From: DASQLQ01 sp035629935
Lineage (GTDB): Bacteria > Actinomycetota > CADDZG01 > WHSQ01
Direction: 5' to 3'
NCBI GenBank assembly: GCA_035629935.1
Contig: DASQLQ010000182.1
Coordinates: 1 to 7,442 of the forward strand
DNA length: 7,442 nt
Shown: positions 1 through 5,401 of the stretch, piece by piece
How positions within the stretch are numbered: position 1 is the stretch's first letter
How the letters are laid out: the number at the start of each line of letters is the position of its first letter
Position numbers and translations under genes: made by a program
The notes under the pieces: model-generated
Told to the model about the DNA's origin: nothing
Databases searched by the model: none
What the model saw: the letters and a program-made list of their open reading frames with translations, nothing else

Positions 1-12
1 CGGGCGTGTGCG

Positions 13-28
13 CATGGAACCCATCTTA
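13..28 (-). promoter_or_regulatory. Possible leaderless promoter reading out of the left edge
   Basis: On the minus strand a -10-like hexamer TAAGAT (23-28) is followed by seven bases and then ATG (13-15). This is the spacing expected of leaderless genes, which are common in actinobacteria. An in-frame ATG lies at 22-24. Only five codons (M-R-T-R-P) fit before the window ends, so I cannot tell whether a gene really starts here. No Shine-Dalgarno sequence is visible, which fits a leaderless start but also fits no gene at all. The CRP-type palindrome at 32-49 would overlap the -35 position. Confidence 0.25.
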
Positions 29-31
29 CGC

Positions 32-49
32 TTGTGAGAGAAATCACAA
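32..49. promoter_or_regulatory. Perfect CRP-type operator palindrome
   Basis: TTGTGA-gagaaa-TCACAA is a perfect 6-6-6 inverted repeat. It contains the CRP-family consensus TGTGA-N6-TCACA with no mismatch. It lies in the gene-free left edge, just upstream of a possible minus-strand start at 15, and no plus-strand gene follows nearby. A CRP/FNR-family regulator is encoded at 3124-3819, but whether that protein binds here is inference. Confidence 0.5.
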
Positions 50-108
50 AGTCCATGGGGCCCCTGACCTGGGCTTTTACCTCAGGAATGGCGGCACAAC
101 GTTAGGTC

Positions 109-124
109 TGTGAAATCGTGCACA
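109..124. promoter_or_regulatory. Second, imperfect CRP-type site
   Basis: TGTGA-aatcgt-GCACA matches the CRP consensus at 9 of 10 half-site bases. It lies about 76 bases from the perfect palindrome at 32-49, centre to centre. Alone it would be unremarkable. Its closeness to the perfect site is the only reason to list it. It could act with the first site on a gene off the left edge, or be chance. Confidence 0.2.
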
Positions 125-183
125 AGGACCAACGGGGGGCATTGACTACCCCGGCTCACTTGAGTGGTACGGACCAAGGGGTG

Positions 184-390
184 CTAGGACGCTCTGCCGA
201 GTTTGGACCGGGTGATCGGCTGGGACTTGACGAACGTGAAAGCAGCTAAGGCGACCCCCGCAATCACACCGAATAAGTCGATCAACTCCTGGTCCCACGT
301 CACGAGGATTAGCAGAAAGAACGAGCCCACATTGCCCACAATGAAGGCCGTCACCACCAACACCAATCGCAGCAACCATCGCCCAATCAT
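184..390 (-). CDS. Small two-helix membrane protein, unknown
   Basis: This 68-residue protein is not recognised. It has a charged N-terminus (MIGRWLLR), a long hydrophobic helix at about residues 7-30, a short acidic linker (WDQELID), a second hydrophobic segment at about 38-54, and a basic C-terminal tail (residues about 55-68). This pattern suggests a small inner-membrane protein with both ends on the cytoplasmic side. The start is ATG with no clear Shine-Dalgarno sequence. Codon use is looser than in the larger genes of the window, with TTA leucine codons present. It is the most downstream of five small minus-strand ORFs. An ORF in another frame covers the same stretch but lacks a coherent hydrophobic pattern. 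It could be a real small gene or a decaying remnant. Confidence 0.45.
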   Translation of the reverse strand: MIGRWLLRLVLVVTAFIVGNVGSFFLLILVTWDQELIDLFGVIAGVALAAFTFVKSQPITRSKLGRAS

Positions 391-482
391 TGAAAGAATC
401 TACTTCTGCGAGGAACAGGTGCGCCAAATAAGTCAGGCCTCAACGCAGCAGGGGCCGACGTAACTTGTCTCACCGCCCGGCG

Positions 483-716
483 TCAGCGGTTCCTTCGCCG
501 GTAGCCGATAAGAGCCCCGGCAACTCCGCCGAAACCAGTTGCCATAAGGACAGTTGGAGCCGCGTAGACCCCCACGAACAGCGCTGCGAAATAGGTTCCC
601 TCCAATGGCGGGACCACGAGAAGCCCCAGTGACCCGAGGCTAAGCAGAAAACCTAGTAATGCCCCGATCCCGAGTCCTGCCAGAACCACGATCAGGGGGG
701 GAGACTTCAGGCTCAC
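483..716 (-). CDS. Small glycine-rich membrane protein, unknown
   Basis: This 77-residue protein starts with GTG and is not recognised. Hydrophobic segments lie at about residues 8-35 and 43-70, the second broken by a proline. Glycines are frequent (GLGIGALLGF, GFGGVAGALIGY), and the protein ends in a strongly basic tail (YRRRNR) that should stay in the cytoplasm. A GAAGAA stretch lies immediately upstream of the GTG, closer than a normal Shine-Dalgarno, so the start is uncertain. It has gaps of 92 bases to the next ORF downstream and 81 bases to the one upstream, which argues against tight translational coupling. No catalytic motif is visible. Confidence 0.45.
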   Translation of the reverse strand: MSLKSPPLIVVLAGLGIGALLGFLLSLGSLGLLVVPPLEGTYFAALFVGVYAAPTVLMATGFGGVAGALIGYRRRNR

Positions 717-797
717 TTCTTCATAGTAAGGAGTTCTCCCAGAACGGTCCGTCGGATCCGCCCCGGACTTATAAGGGACGGGCTCAGGAACCGACGA

Positions 798-1013
798 TTA
801 GGGTTTTCTCTCCAACCTGAGGTGTGGCGATTCAGATCTGAGGGCCGCGTTGTCTGCAGCGTCGCGAACGACGGAGATCAGCGATGAAAGAGCCAACAAG
901 ACGGCAACCCCGACAGCGATCGAACGCGCCACTCGGACAGTCAGATAGCTGGCGAGCCCGGCGGCGATCGCGGCCCCCAGAGCAAGAACTAGAGACGTGT
1001 TGAAACGAAGCAT
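798..1013 (-). CDS. Small membrane protein with charged C-terminus, unknown
   Basis: This 71-residue protein is not recognised. The N-terminal two-thirds is hydrophobic, with segments at about residues 7-24 and 30-48 separated by a basic turn (TVRVARS). This suggests a helical hairpin with the loop on the cytoplasmic side. The tail from about residue 49 is polar and charged. The start is ATG with no convincing Shine-Dalgarno sequence. The stop codon of the preceding small ORF lies only 18 bases upstream, so the two are probably co-transcribed. An ORF in another frame (832-1056) is arginine- and serine-rich and looks like a shadow. Confidence 0.45.
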   Translation of the reverse strand: MLRFNTSLVLALGAAIAAGLASYLTVRVARSIAVGVAVLLALSSLISVVRDAADNAALRSESPHLRLERKP

Positions 1014-1031
1014 GATTTCGAAGGTTAGTGC

Positions 1032-1313
1032 TTACTCGTCTCCCAGGAGCGGACAATCCGCGGGGCGGAACTCAGACAGGATCCGGGCGGCGTCGTCGTA
1101 GAACGTGGCTTCACGCTGTCCCTTGCCCTGGAGGGCCATCGTCCTGGCCTGCAACTGAACGTCCCGCTGCCACTTCAAACAGGCATCCGGTTGCGACGAG
1201 CTCGAGCGCAGCCACCAGACTCCGGCGACTATGAGCAACACGGCAACGATCAGAGCAAGCTGGGTAGAACGTTCCTGGAACACAGATGAAAGGTACTTGA
1301 CCCTTCTGGGCAA
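1032..1313 (-). CDS. Single-pass membrane-anchored small protein, unknown
   Basis: This 93-residue protein is not recognised. A basic N-terminus (MPRRVKY) is followed by one transmembrane helix at about residues 19-35, rich in Leu, Ile and Val and ending in tryptophans. A serine linker and a polar C-terminal domain of about 55 residues follow. By the positive-inside rule the C-terminal domain faces outward. It carries two cysteines, C45 and C87, which could form a disulfide. The longest reading starts with TTG; a GTG ten codons later (1281-1283) is possible, and neither has a good Shine-Dalgarno sequence. Its setting downstream of a thioredoxin/CcdA pair fits an exported thiol protein, but this is inference. 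Confidence 0.5.
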   Translation of the reverse strand: MPRRVKYLSSVFQERSTQLALIVAVLLIVAGVWWLRSSSSQPDACLKWQRDVQLQARTMALQGKGQREATFYDDAARILSEFRPADCPLLGDE

Positions 1314-1325
1314 ACCGCGGATGAA

Positions 1326-1342
1326 GGCCCGCTACGCGGGCC
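1326..1342. repeat. 7-bp GC stem-loop at the end of a small ORF
   Basis: GGCCCGC-tac-GCGGGCC is a perfect hairpin with a three-base loop, spanning the stop codon (1332-1334) of the upstream minus-strand ORF. On the minus strand it is followed by TTCATCC, which is a poor U tract. It could slow or terminate transcription between the 1332-1703 and 1032-1313 ORFs, or protect the mRNA end. I would not call it a canonical terminator. Confidence 0.3.
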
Positions 1343-1703
1343 AATTAACGACTCTCCATCCTTGTTCGACAAGTCCGCGCAGATCCTGAAGGGCAAAGCT
1401 GACAACGATCATCGGATCTTCCTCTTCACGAGGCGGCCATGAAGTCGTGACGTATACGACCGGATCGATCTCGCCCTCTTCGTTTGTCCTCAGGAAACAG
1501 ATGCCGGCACCGGCCCTATTCTCCGTCCGTCGATCTACGCGGAGGAACGGAAACTCGGGCCAGAGATGAGGACTCTGAACCAGCGCTACGTCGTCCAACG
1601 GAGTCAGCCTCCCTGTGAATTTCAGCGAATCCATGTCGATCACTGTTGGATAATCGGCCCGGAAGGGGGGAAGCCGAATCCCCCATCGGGGGAAAAAGGG
1701 CAC
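1332..1703 (-). CDS. Small soluble protein, unknown
   Basis: This protein has 123 residues in the longest reading and is not recognised. It has no signal peptide or membrane segment. It is acidic to neutral, with an Asp/Glu-rich centre (TNEEGEIDP, REEEDP), beta-like stretches (DPVVYVTTSW, PMIVVSFAL) and a short C-terminal helix ending near WRVVNWPA, so a small alpha/beta fold is plausible. The longest reading starts at GTG 1703, but its first 23 codons cross proline- and phenylalanine-rich, low-complexity sequence. An ATG at 1634 (MDSLKF) would give 100 residues. Neither start has a Shine-Dalgarno sequence. It follows ccdA by 54 bases on the same strand and may be read from the same transcript. 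Confidence 0.5.
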   Translation of the reverse strand: MPFFPRWGIRLPPFRADYPTVIDMDSLKFTGRLTPLDDVALVQSPHLWPEFPFLRVDRRTENRAGAGICFLRTNEEGEIDPVVYVTTSWPPREEEDPMIVVSFALQDLRGLVEQGWRVVNWPA

Positions 1704-1757
1704 CCCAGCGGGTGAGTTCCGCTACCCACAGCGGGGGGAACCCGACCTGGAACGCCC

Positions 1758-2471
1758 CTAGAAGGGGGCCGGAAAGGTCTTCTGCAGCCAGATCGAGAGT
1801 TGGAAGAACTGCCCCGAGACCATCAGCAAGCCAACGGCGATCAGAAGGGTGCCGCTAACGAGATTCAGGACCCGGATCCTGCGCCGGAACCAGCTCATCG
1901 CCCCGGTCAGCCGGGAGATCCCCAGCCCGGCGGCGATGAACGGCAGGCCGAGTCCGAGCGAATACGAAGCCAGCAGCAGAGCACCTTGACCCGGCCCCCC
2001 CACCTCTCCGCGGCCGGCGGCCATCGTGAGCACGGCGCCGAGAGTGGGCCCGATGCAGGGACTCCACCCGAATGCGAAGGCGGCCCCAAGCACGACACTC
2101 CCCCAGATCCCCGCGTTCGGGCTGGGATGGAAACGAGCCTCTCGATAGAGCCAGGGGACCTTGATCGCTCCGACGAAGATCAGGCCCATCACGATGATCA
2201 GCACGCCTCCCGCCTTGGTGAGCACGTCCTGGTTCTGGCGCAAAAGGGAGCCGAGCAATGTCGCGGTCGCGCCCAGTGCGACGAAAACCGCGCTGAATCC
2301 GGCAACGAAGGTGCATGCGACCAGCCAGGCAGGGAACCGTTGCTCGCCTCCCTGGCTGGAAGAGATACCCGACATGTACGAGAGATAGCCGGGCACCAGC
2401 GGGAGGACACAGGGCGAGAGGAAGGAGACGAACCCGGCGGCGAAAGCGATGGGCAGCGAGAGATCACCCAT
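1758..2471 (-). CDS. ccdA: CcdA/DsbD-like thiol-disulfide electron transporter
   Basis: This 237-residue integral membrane protein of the CcdA (short DsbD) family passes electrons from cytoplasmic thioredoxin to thiol proteins outside the membrane. It has about six hydrophobic helices, roughly at residues 5-30, 50-75, 85-105, 122-150, 163-188 and 200-222. The two redox cysteines sit in the expected pseudo-symmetric motifs, C21 in LSPCVLPLVPGYLSY and C139 in WSPCIGPTLG. The length is normal for the family. The start ATG overlaps the last eight bases of the upstream thioredoxin gene (ATGGGTGA), so translation is probably coupled and the thioredoxin is the natural partner. In the family this pair serves cytochrome c maturation or reduction of extracytoplasmic disulfides. 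No ResB or CcsA gene is visible in the window, so the exact client is unknown. Confidence 0.93.
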   Translation of the reverse strand: MGDLSLPIAFAAGFVSFLSPCVLPLVPGYLSYMSGISSSQGGEQRFPAWLVACTFVAGFSAVFVALGATATLLGSLLRQNQDVLTKAGGVLIIVMGLIFVGAIKVPWLYREARFHPSPNAGIWGSVVLGAAFAFGWSPCIGPTLGAVLTMAAGRGEVGGPGQGALLLASYSLGLGLPFIAAGLGISRLTGAMSWFRRRIRVLNLVSGTLLIAVGLLMVSGQFFQLSIWLQKTFPAPF

Positions 2472-2973
2472 CGCGTGCCACCAGGAGGTCGAGTAGTTCG
2501 TTCAGGGAATCCTCGAACACCGGACCGTTGACGTGTTGGACGATGACGCCGTTCTCGTCGAGGAAGAACGTCTCCGGTTGGCCCGTCAGGCCATAGTCGT
2601 CATAGATCTTCAGGTCCTCATCGCGCACGTGCAGGTAGTCAAGCTCGTAATCCTCGACGAACGCGAGGGCATCGGACCGTGCATCCCGGATATCGATGCC
2701 CACGAAGGAGATCTCGTCCCCGTACTTCTCGTTGGCTCGCTTGAACATCGGGGCCTCGTCCTCGCACGGGGCACACCACGAGGCCCAGAAGTTGAGAACG
2801 ACAGGCTTGCCCTCGAGCTCCTCCAATGAAAGCGACCCCGTCTCGCCCAGAAGAGGGGCGGTGAAATCGGGGGCCCGGTCGCCGGGCTTCGGGGGGTCCT
2901 CCTGGTTGATAACGGCGACTCCGAGAAGCACGACGAACGCGATCGCAGGAACGATCATCCACAGCTTCGACAT
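2464..2973 (-). CDS. Membrane-anchored DsbE/TlpA/ResA-like thioredoxin
   Basis: This 169-residue protein has an N-terminal signal anchor (hydrophobic residues about 5-22) and a thioredoxin fold facing outward. The redox motif WCAPC places the two cysteines at 67 and 70. The cis-proline region reads GQPETFFLDENG, with P133, which is the DsbE/CcmG style of this loop. It should reduce the cysteines of apocytochrome c or other exported thiol proteins and be re-reduced by CcdA, whose gene overlaps its 3' end by eight bases. The start is ATG with a weak GCCGAG before it. It diverges from the CRP/FNR gene across a 150-base region. CcmG, ResA and TlpA cannot be separated on sequence reading alone, so I give no gene symbol. 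Confidence 0.9.
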   Translation of the reverse strand: MSKLWMIVPAIAFVVLLGVAVINQEDPPKPGDRAPDFTAPLLGETGSLSLEELEGKPVVLNFWASWCAPCEDEAPMFKRANEKYGDEISFVGIDIRDARSDALAFVEDYELDYLHVRDEDLKIYDDYGLTGQPETFFLDENGVIVQHVNGPVFEDSLNELLDLLVARDG

Positions 2974-3023
2974 CTCGGCCGATTATCGACGCTTGCCGTT
3001 GCAACCATGGACGCCCATTGACA

Positions 3024-3052
3024 CCTCCGCTAATCTCGTCGCCGAGAGGAGG
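3024..3052 (+). repeat. Nested stem-loop preceding the terminator-like hairpin
   Basis: CCTCC (3024-3028) can pair with GGAGG (3048-3052), enclosing a second short stem CTCG-tcgc-CGAG (3035-3046). Its 3' arm shares 3051-3052 with the 5' arm of the larger hairpin at 3051-3074, so the outer pairing of this structure competes with the base of that stem. This is the layout of an antiterminator/terminator switch, though the pairing is short and the regulatory role is inference. Confidence 0.3.
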
Positions 3053-3078
3053 GGCGGTGCATTCGCGCCGCCCCTTTT
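3051..3078 (+). terminator. Terminator-like hairpin in the leader of the CRP/FNR gene
   Basis: GGGGCGGTGC (3051-3060) pairs with GCGCCGCCCC (3065-3074) across a four-base loop. This gives a ten-pair stem with one G-T wobble, followed directly by TTTT (3075-3078). That is the form of an intrinsic terminator on the plus strand. No plus-strand gene ends upstream in the window, and the next gene starts 46 bases later, so it would act as an attenuator of the CRP/FNR gene or end a short leader RNA. On the minus strand the downstream bases are less U-rich. Confidence 0.5.
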
Positions 3079-3111
3079 CCGCGCCCTCTCGAGTCGGTTG
3101 ACGCCCTACCT

Positions 3112-3117
3112 GGGAGG
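3112..3117 (+). promoter_or_regulatory. Ribosome binding site of the CRP/FNR gene
   Basis: GGGAGG lies six bases before the ATG at 3124. It is one of the clearest Shine-Dalgarno sequences in the window and fixes the start against the overlapping ORF in another frame that begins at 3117. Confidence 0.7.
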
Positions 3118-3123
3118 TGGCGC

Positions 3124-3819
3124 ATGTTGGAAAGGATCTGCCCCGTGATAGCCGGGCTGAGCCCGCAGGCTCGGGATGCCCTGATCGCTCGAGCAGTTCC
3201 TCGCACGCTCGAACGTGGAGACGCCCTCTTCTTCGCAGGAGACTCGAGTGGGCGAACGCACGTCCTCCTCGAAGGAGTCCTCAAGCTGTGCGCGAGCGAC
3301 TCGCATGGCAACGAATCGATCCTTGGCCTGGCCGTCCCGGGAGACCTGGTCGGCGAGATATCTGCCATCGATGGGGAACCTCAACCACTGGATGCCATCG
3401 CCGCGACCCACTGCGAGTTGGTCGGACTGGACTCCGTCACCCTTCTGCACGCGATCACAACGACTCCCAGCGCCGCCGGCGAGATGCTTCAGATGATGGC
3501 GCAGCGGACTCGATCGATGTCCGACTCCGCATTCGAGAGGACGCTCGCGCACGTGCCGGCTCGCCTTGCGGGGCGCTTGCTCGACCTCGCAGACTCTCTC
3601 GGATACATGAACAGCGGCACGATCGAGCTCGAGCTCCCGCTGGCACAGGGTGATCTGGGCAGGCTCGCCGGGATGTGCCGCGAGAGCGCGTGCAAGACGC
3701 TGCAGAAGTTCAAGCGAAGCGGGGTCGTCGACTACAAGGGACGTCGGTTGAGGATCTTGCGACCGGACGTGCTAGAAAAGATCAGGTGCGCAGGGCGCGC
3801 CGCAAAACCTTCCCCGTAA
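3124..3819 (+). CDS. CRP/FNR-family transcriptional regulator
   Basis: This 231-residue cytoplasmic DNA-binding protein has the usual two-part plan. An N-terminal cyclic-nucleotide-type beta barrel spans about residues 8-110 (RGDALFFAGD, VLLEGVLKL, VPGDLVGEIS). The long dimer helix runs at about 112-145, and a winged helix-turn-helix at about 150-212 includes LPLAQGDLGRLAGMCRESAC and a wing GVVDYKGRRLRIL. The recognition helix carries R186-E187-S188, close to the Arg-Glu-Thr pattern common in the family. In the phosphate-binding cassette G77-E78 is kept, but the Arg-Ser/Thr that binds cyclic nucleotide phosphate reads Pro-Leu (88-89), so classical cAMP binding is doubtful. The N-terminal Fe-S cysteine cluster of FNR is absent. 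It has a strong ribosome binding site, and its 3' end overlaps the convergent acyl-CoA synthetase gene by 38 bases. Its ligand is unknown. Confidence 0.9.
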   Translation: MLERICPVIAGLSPQARDALIARAVPRTLERGDALFFAGDSSGRTHVLLEGVLKLCASDSHGNESILGLAVPGDLVGEISAIDGEPQPLDAIAATHCELVGLDSVTLLHAITTTPSAAGEMLQMMAQRTRSMSDSAFERTLAHVPARLAGRLLDLADSLGYMNSGTIELELPLAQGDLGRLAGMCRESACKTLQKFKRSGVVDYKGRRLRILRPDVLEKIRCAGRAAKPSP

Positions 3820-5290
3820 GCAGGTGAGGAAGGCTGTCGACGATCTCGATCGATTGCGGGGTCTTGAAACGAGCCAAACGCGTTTCGACATGAGAGATCA
3901 GCTCGGCTTCGGTCATCTCGACACCGGCCTCGAGCACTACATAGGCCTTCACGGCCTCTCCGGTGTAGGGATGTGGGACCCCGACGACTGCTGCTTCGGC
4001 GATCGCACTGTTGACGAGCAACGCCGCCTCGACCTCGGACGGGTAGACGTTGAAGCCCGAGACGATGATCAGGTCTCGCTTCCGATCGACGAGATACAGG
4101 TATCCCTCCTCGTCCTTCACGGCGATGTCACCGGTTCGGAACCAATCGCCGAAGAAAGCGCGCTCGGTGTCCTCGGGCCGATTCCAATAGCCAGCGAAGA
4201 CGTTCGGCCCCCGCACGATGATCTCGCCCGGGTCTCCCAGCTCGACGTCGTTGCCCTCCTCGTCGACGAGACGCATCTCGACTTCGGGAAGGGGCAGCCC
4301 GACGGAGCCCGGTTTCGGGCGTTCCGCCATCCGGTTGGAGGCCAAAGTCGGGGACGTTTCGGTGAGTCCGTAACCCTCGTAGACGACGACTCCGAACATG
4401 TCGCGGAAGTCACGCAGTACGTCGGGGGCCAGCGGAGCCGCACCCGAGATAGCTAGTCGAACGCTCGACAGGTCGTACTGGTCGGCGCCGGGGACCGCGA
4501 CCCACGCGGTGTACATCGTCGGTGCGCCGAAGACGACGGTGACTTTGTGCTCCTGGATCGTCCTCAACGACGGAACGGGATCGAACTTCTCGATCAAGAT
4601 CCCCGTGGCTCCGTTCAGCACGAGGAGCCCGAGTGTGACGTTCAGTCCGAAGATGTGGAACAACGGGAGCGCAAGGAACAGGACGTCTTGTTCGTCGACG
4701 TGAGCTTCGGGGATAGACATCTGTTGTCTGAGATTCGCCAGCAGGTTGCCGTGAGTGAGCATGGCGCCTTTGGGCTCGCCCGTGGTTCCGGAGGTGTAGG
4801 CGAGAACGGCGAGATCGTCTGCTTCGCGATCGATCCGTTTCACGTCCGACCCCAGAGGGCCGAGATCATCCCAAGATTCGGTCGTGATGACCTTTACATC
4901 GCTCATCGAGGCCGCGGCGGACCGGGCGACTTCAGCGAATGGAGTGGAAGCAAGAACGACGCTGGCGCCCGAGTCCTTGAGAACGTGAGCGGTTTCGTGC
5001 GGCGTCAACATCGCGTTGAGCGCCACGACGACTCCGCCGGCACGGAGGATCCCGAAATAGGCGAACGGGAACTCGGGGACGTTGTGCATGCCGACGGCGA
5101 CCCTGTCGCCCGGCTGGACGCCCAGCTTCTGCAACCCGGCGGCAACCCGATCGACCTCTGCGTCCAGATCACCGAAGGTGATGGCACGTTTCTGGTCGAT
5201 CCCTATGGCGACAAGTGCCTTCTTCCCCGGATTGCGCTGGGCAGATTCGGCCAGGAGCTCGGCGAGGTTCATACGTGGATTCTTTCCCAT
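3782..5290 (-). CDS. Acyl-CoA synthetase (AMP-forming), long-chain fatty acid CoA ligase type
   Basis: This 502-residue member of the ANL superfamily activates a carboxylic acid with ATP to an acyl-adenylate and transfers it to CoA. Its motifs are the P-loop YTSGTTGEPKG (165-175), LPLFHIFGL near 208-216, GYGLTETSP (306-314), GDWFRTGD (381-388, ribose-binding Asp 388), the hinge region DRKRDLIIVSGFNVYPSEVE (402-421), and the C-terminal catalytic lysine K494 in LTGKVLRRAL. It appears complete and active. Medium- or long-chain fatty acids are the likely substrates, but specificity cannot be read from sequence. The first ATG (5288-5290) has no Shine-Dalgarno sequence and lies inside a palindrome. 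A second ATG at 5270-5272 (MNLAELL) is preceded by GGAAAG nine bases earlier and may be the true start, giving 496 residues. The gene stands alone on its strand, with a convergent 38-base overlap at its 3' end. Confidence 0.92.
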   Translation of the reverse strand: MGKNPRMNLAELLAESAQRNPGKKALVAIGIDQKRAITFGDLDAEVDRVAAGLQKLGVQPGDRVAVGMHNVPEFPFAYFGILRAGGVVVALNAMLTPHETAHVLKDSGASVVLASTPFAEVARSAAASMSDVKVITTESWDDLGPLGSDVKRIDREADDLAVLAYTSGTTGEPKGAMLTHGNLLANLRQQMSIPEAHVDEQDVLFLALPLFHIFGLNVTLGLLVLNGATGILIEKFDPVPSLRTIQEHKVTVVFGAPTMYTAWVAVPGADQYDLSSVRLAISGAAPLAPDVLRDFRDMFGVVVYEGYGLTETSPTLASNRMAERPKPGSVGLPLPEVEMRLVDEEGNDVELGDPGEIIVRGPNVFAGYWNRPEDTERAFFGDWFRTGDIAVKDEEGYLYLVDRKRDLIIVSGFNVYPSEVEAALLVNSAIAEAAVVGVPHPYTGEAVKAYVVLEAGVEMTEAELISHVETRLARFKTPQSIEIVDSLPHLLTGKVLRRALRT

Positions 5291-5297
5291 ATATGGG
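5286..5297. repeat. 12-bp palindrome over the acyl-CoA synthetase start
   Basis: CCCATATATGGG is a perfect 12-base palindrome that includes the first ATG of the acyl-CoA synthetase on the minus strand. Placed on the start codon it could hide translation initiation or bind a repressor. It could also be chance, or be upstream of translation altogether if the ATG at 5272 is used. Confidence 0.35.
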
Positions 5298-5313
5298 CCT
5301 AGTGCAAACTCTA

Positions 5314-5329
5314 GCTAGCACTCGTTAGC
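5314..5329. promoter_or_regulatory. Imperfect 6-4-6 inverted repeat upstream of acyl-CoA synthetase
   Basis: GCTAGC-actc-GTTAGC has arms that match at five of six positions, the sixth being a G-T pair. It is AT-richer than its surroundings and lies 24-39 bases upstream of the acyl-CoA synthetase ATG. Size and position fit an operator for a TetR-type repressor, the family that often controls fatty acid degradation genes in actinobacteria. I cannot name a regulator, and no clear -35/-10 pair is visible beside it. Confidence 0.3.
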
Positions 5330-5366
5330 CTTCTGCGACCGTTTGCCCCTCCCGCCCATAATTTCC

Positions 5367-5394
5367 TCAAGTTTCCAGGCGGGGAGGCCGACTA
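5367..5394 (+). promoter_or_regulatory. Sigma-28-like (FliA/WhiG) promoter
   Basis: TCAAGTTT (5367-5374) and GCCGACTA (5387-5394) match the sigma-28 family consensus TAAAGTTT / GCCGATAA at 7 of 8 and 6 of 8 positions. The spacer is 12 bases rather than the usual 11. It points toward the TIM-barrel gene starting at 5602 and would give a leader of about 200 bases. FliA controls motility genes and its actinobacterial relative WhiG controls sporulation; which would apply here, if either, is unknown. Confidence 0.4.
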
Positions 5395-5401
5395 GGTACC
5401 A

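Noticed and set aside
1680..1735. Terminator after ccdA
   Set aside because: A short stem (1707-1723) and a minus-strand TTTTT run (1693-1697) are present but about ten bases apart, and the adjacent CCCCC-atc-GGGGG stem is on the wrong side of the T run.
1800..2531. 243-residue plus-strand ORF opposite ccdA
   Set aside because: It is antisense to a clear CcdA gene, rich in Arg, Gly, Pro and Glu with no domain, as expected from a shadow frame in GC-rich DNA.
3117..3653. 178-residue ORF overlapping the CRP/FNR gene in another frame
   Set aside because: Arg- and Ser-rich composition and no domain; the CRP/FNR frame has the ribosome binding site and complete domains.
4547..5302. 251-residue plus-strand ORF opposite the acyl-CoA synthetase
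   Set aside because: The minus-strand frame carries all acyl-CoA synthetase motifs; the plus-strand product has no recognisable fold.
5315..5323. CTAGCACTC, resembling one half of a CIRCE (HrcA) element
   Set aside because: The second half GAGTGCTAA is not present nine bases away, and no chaperone gene is nearby.
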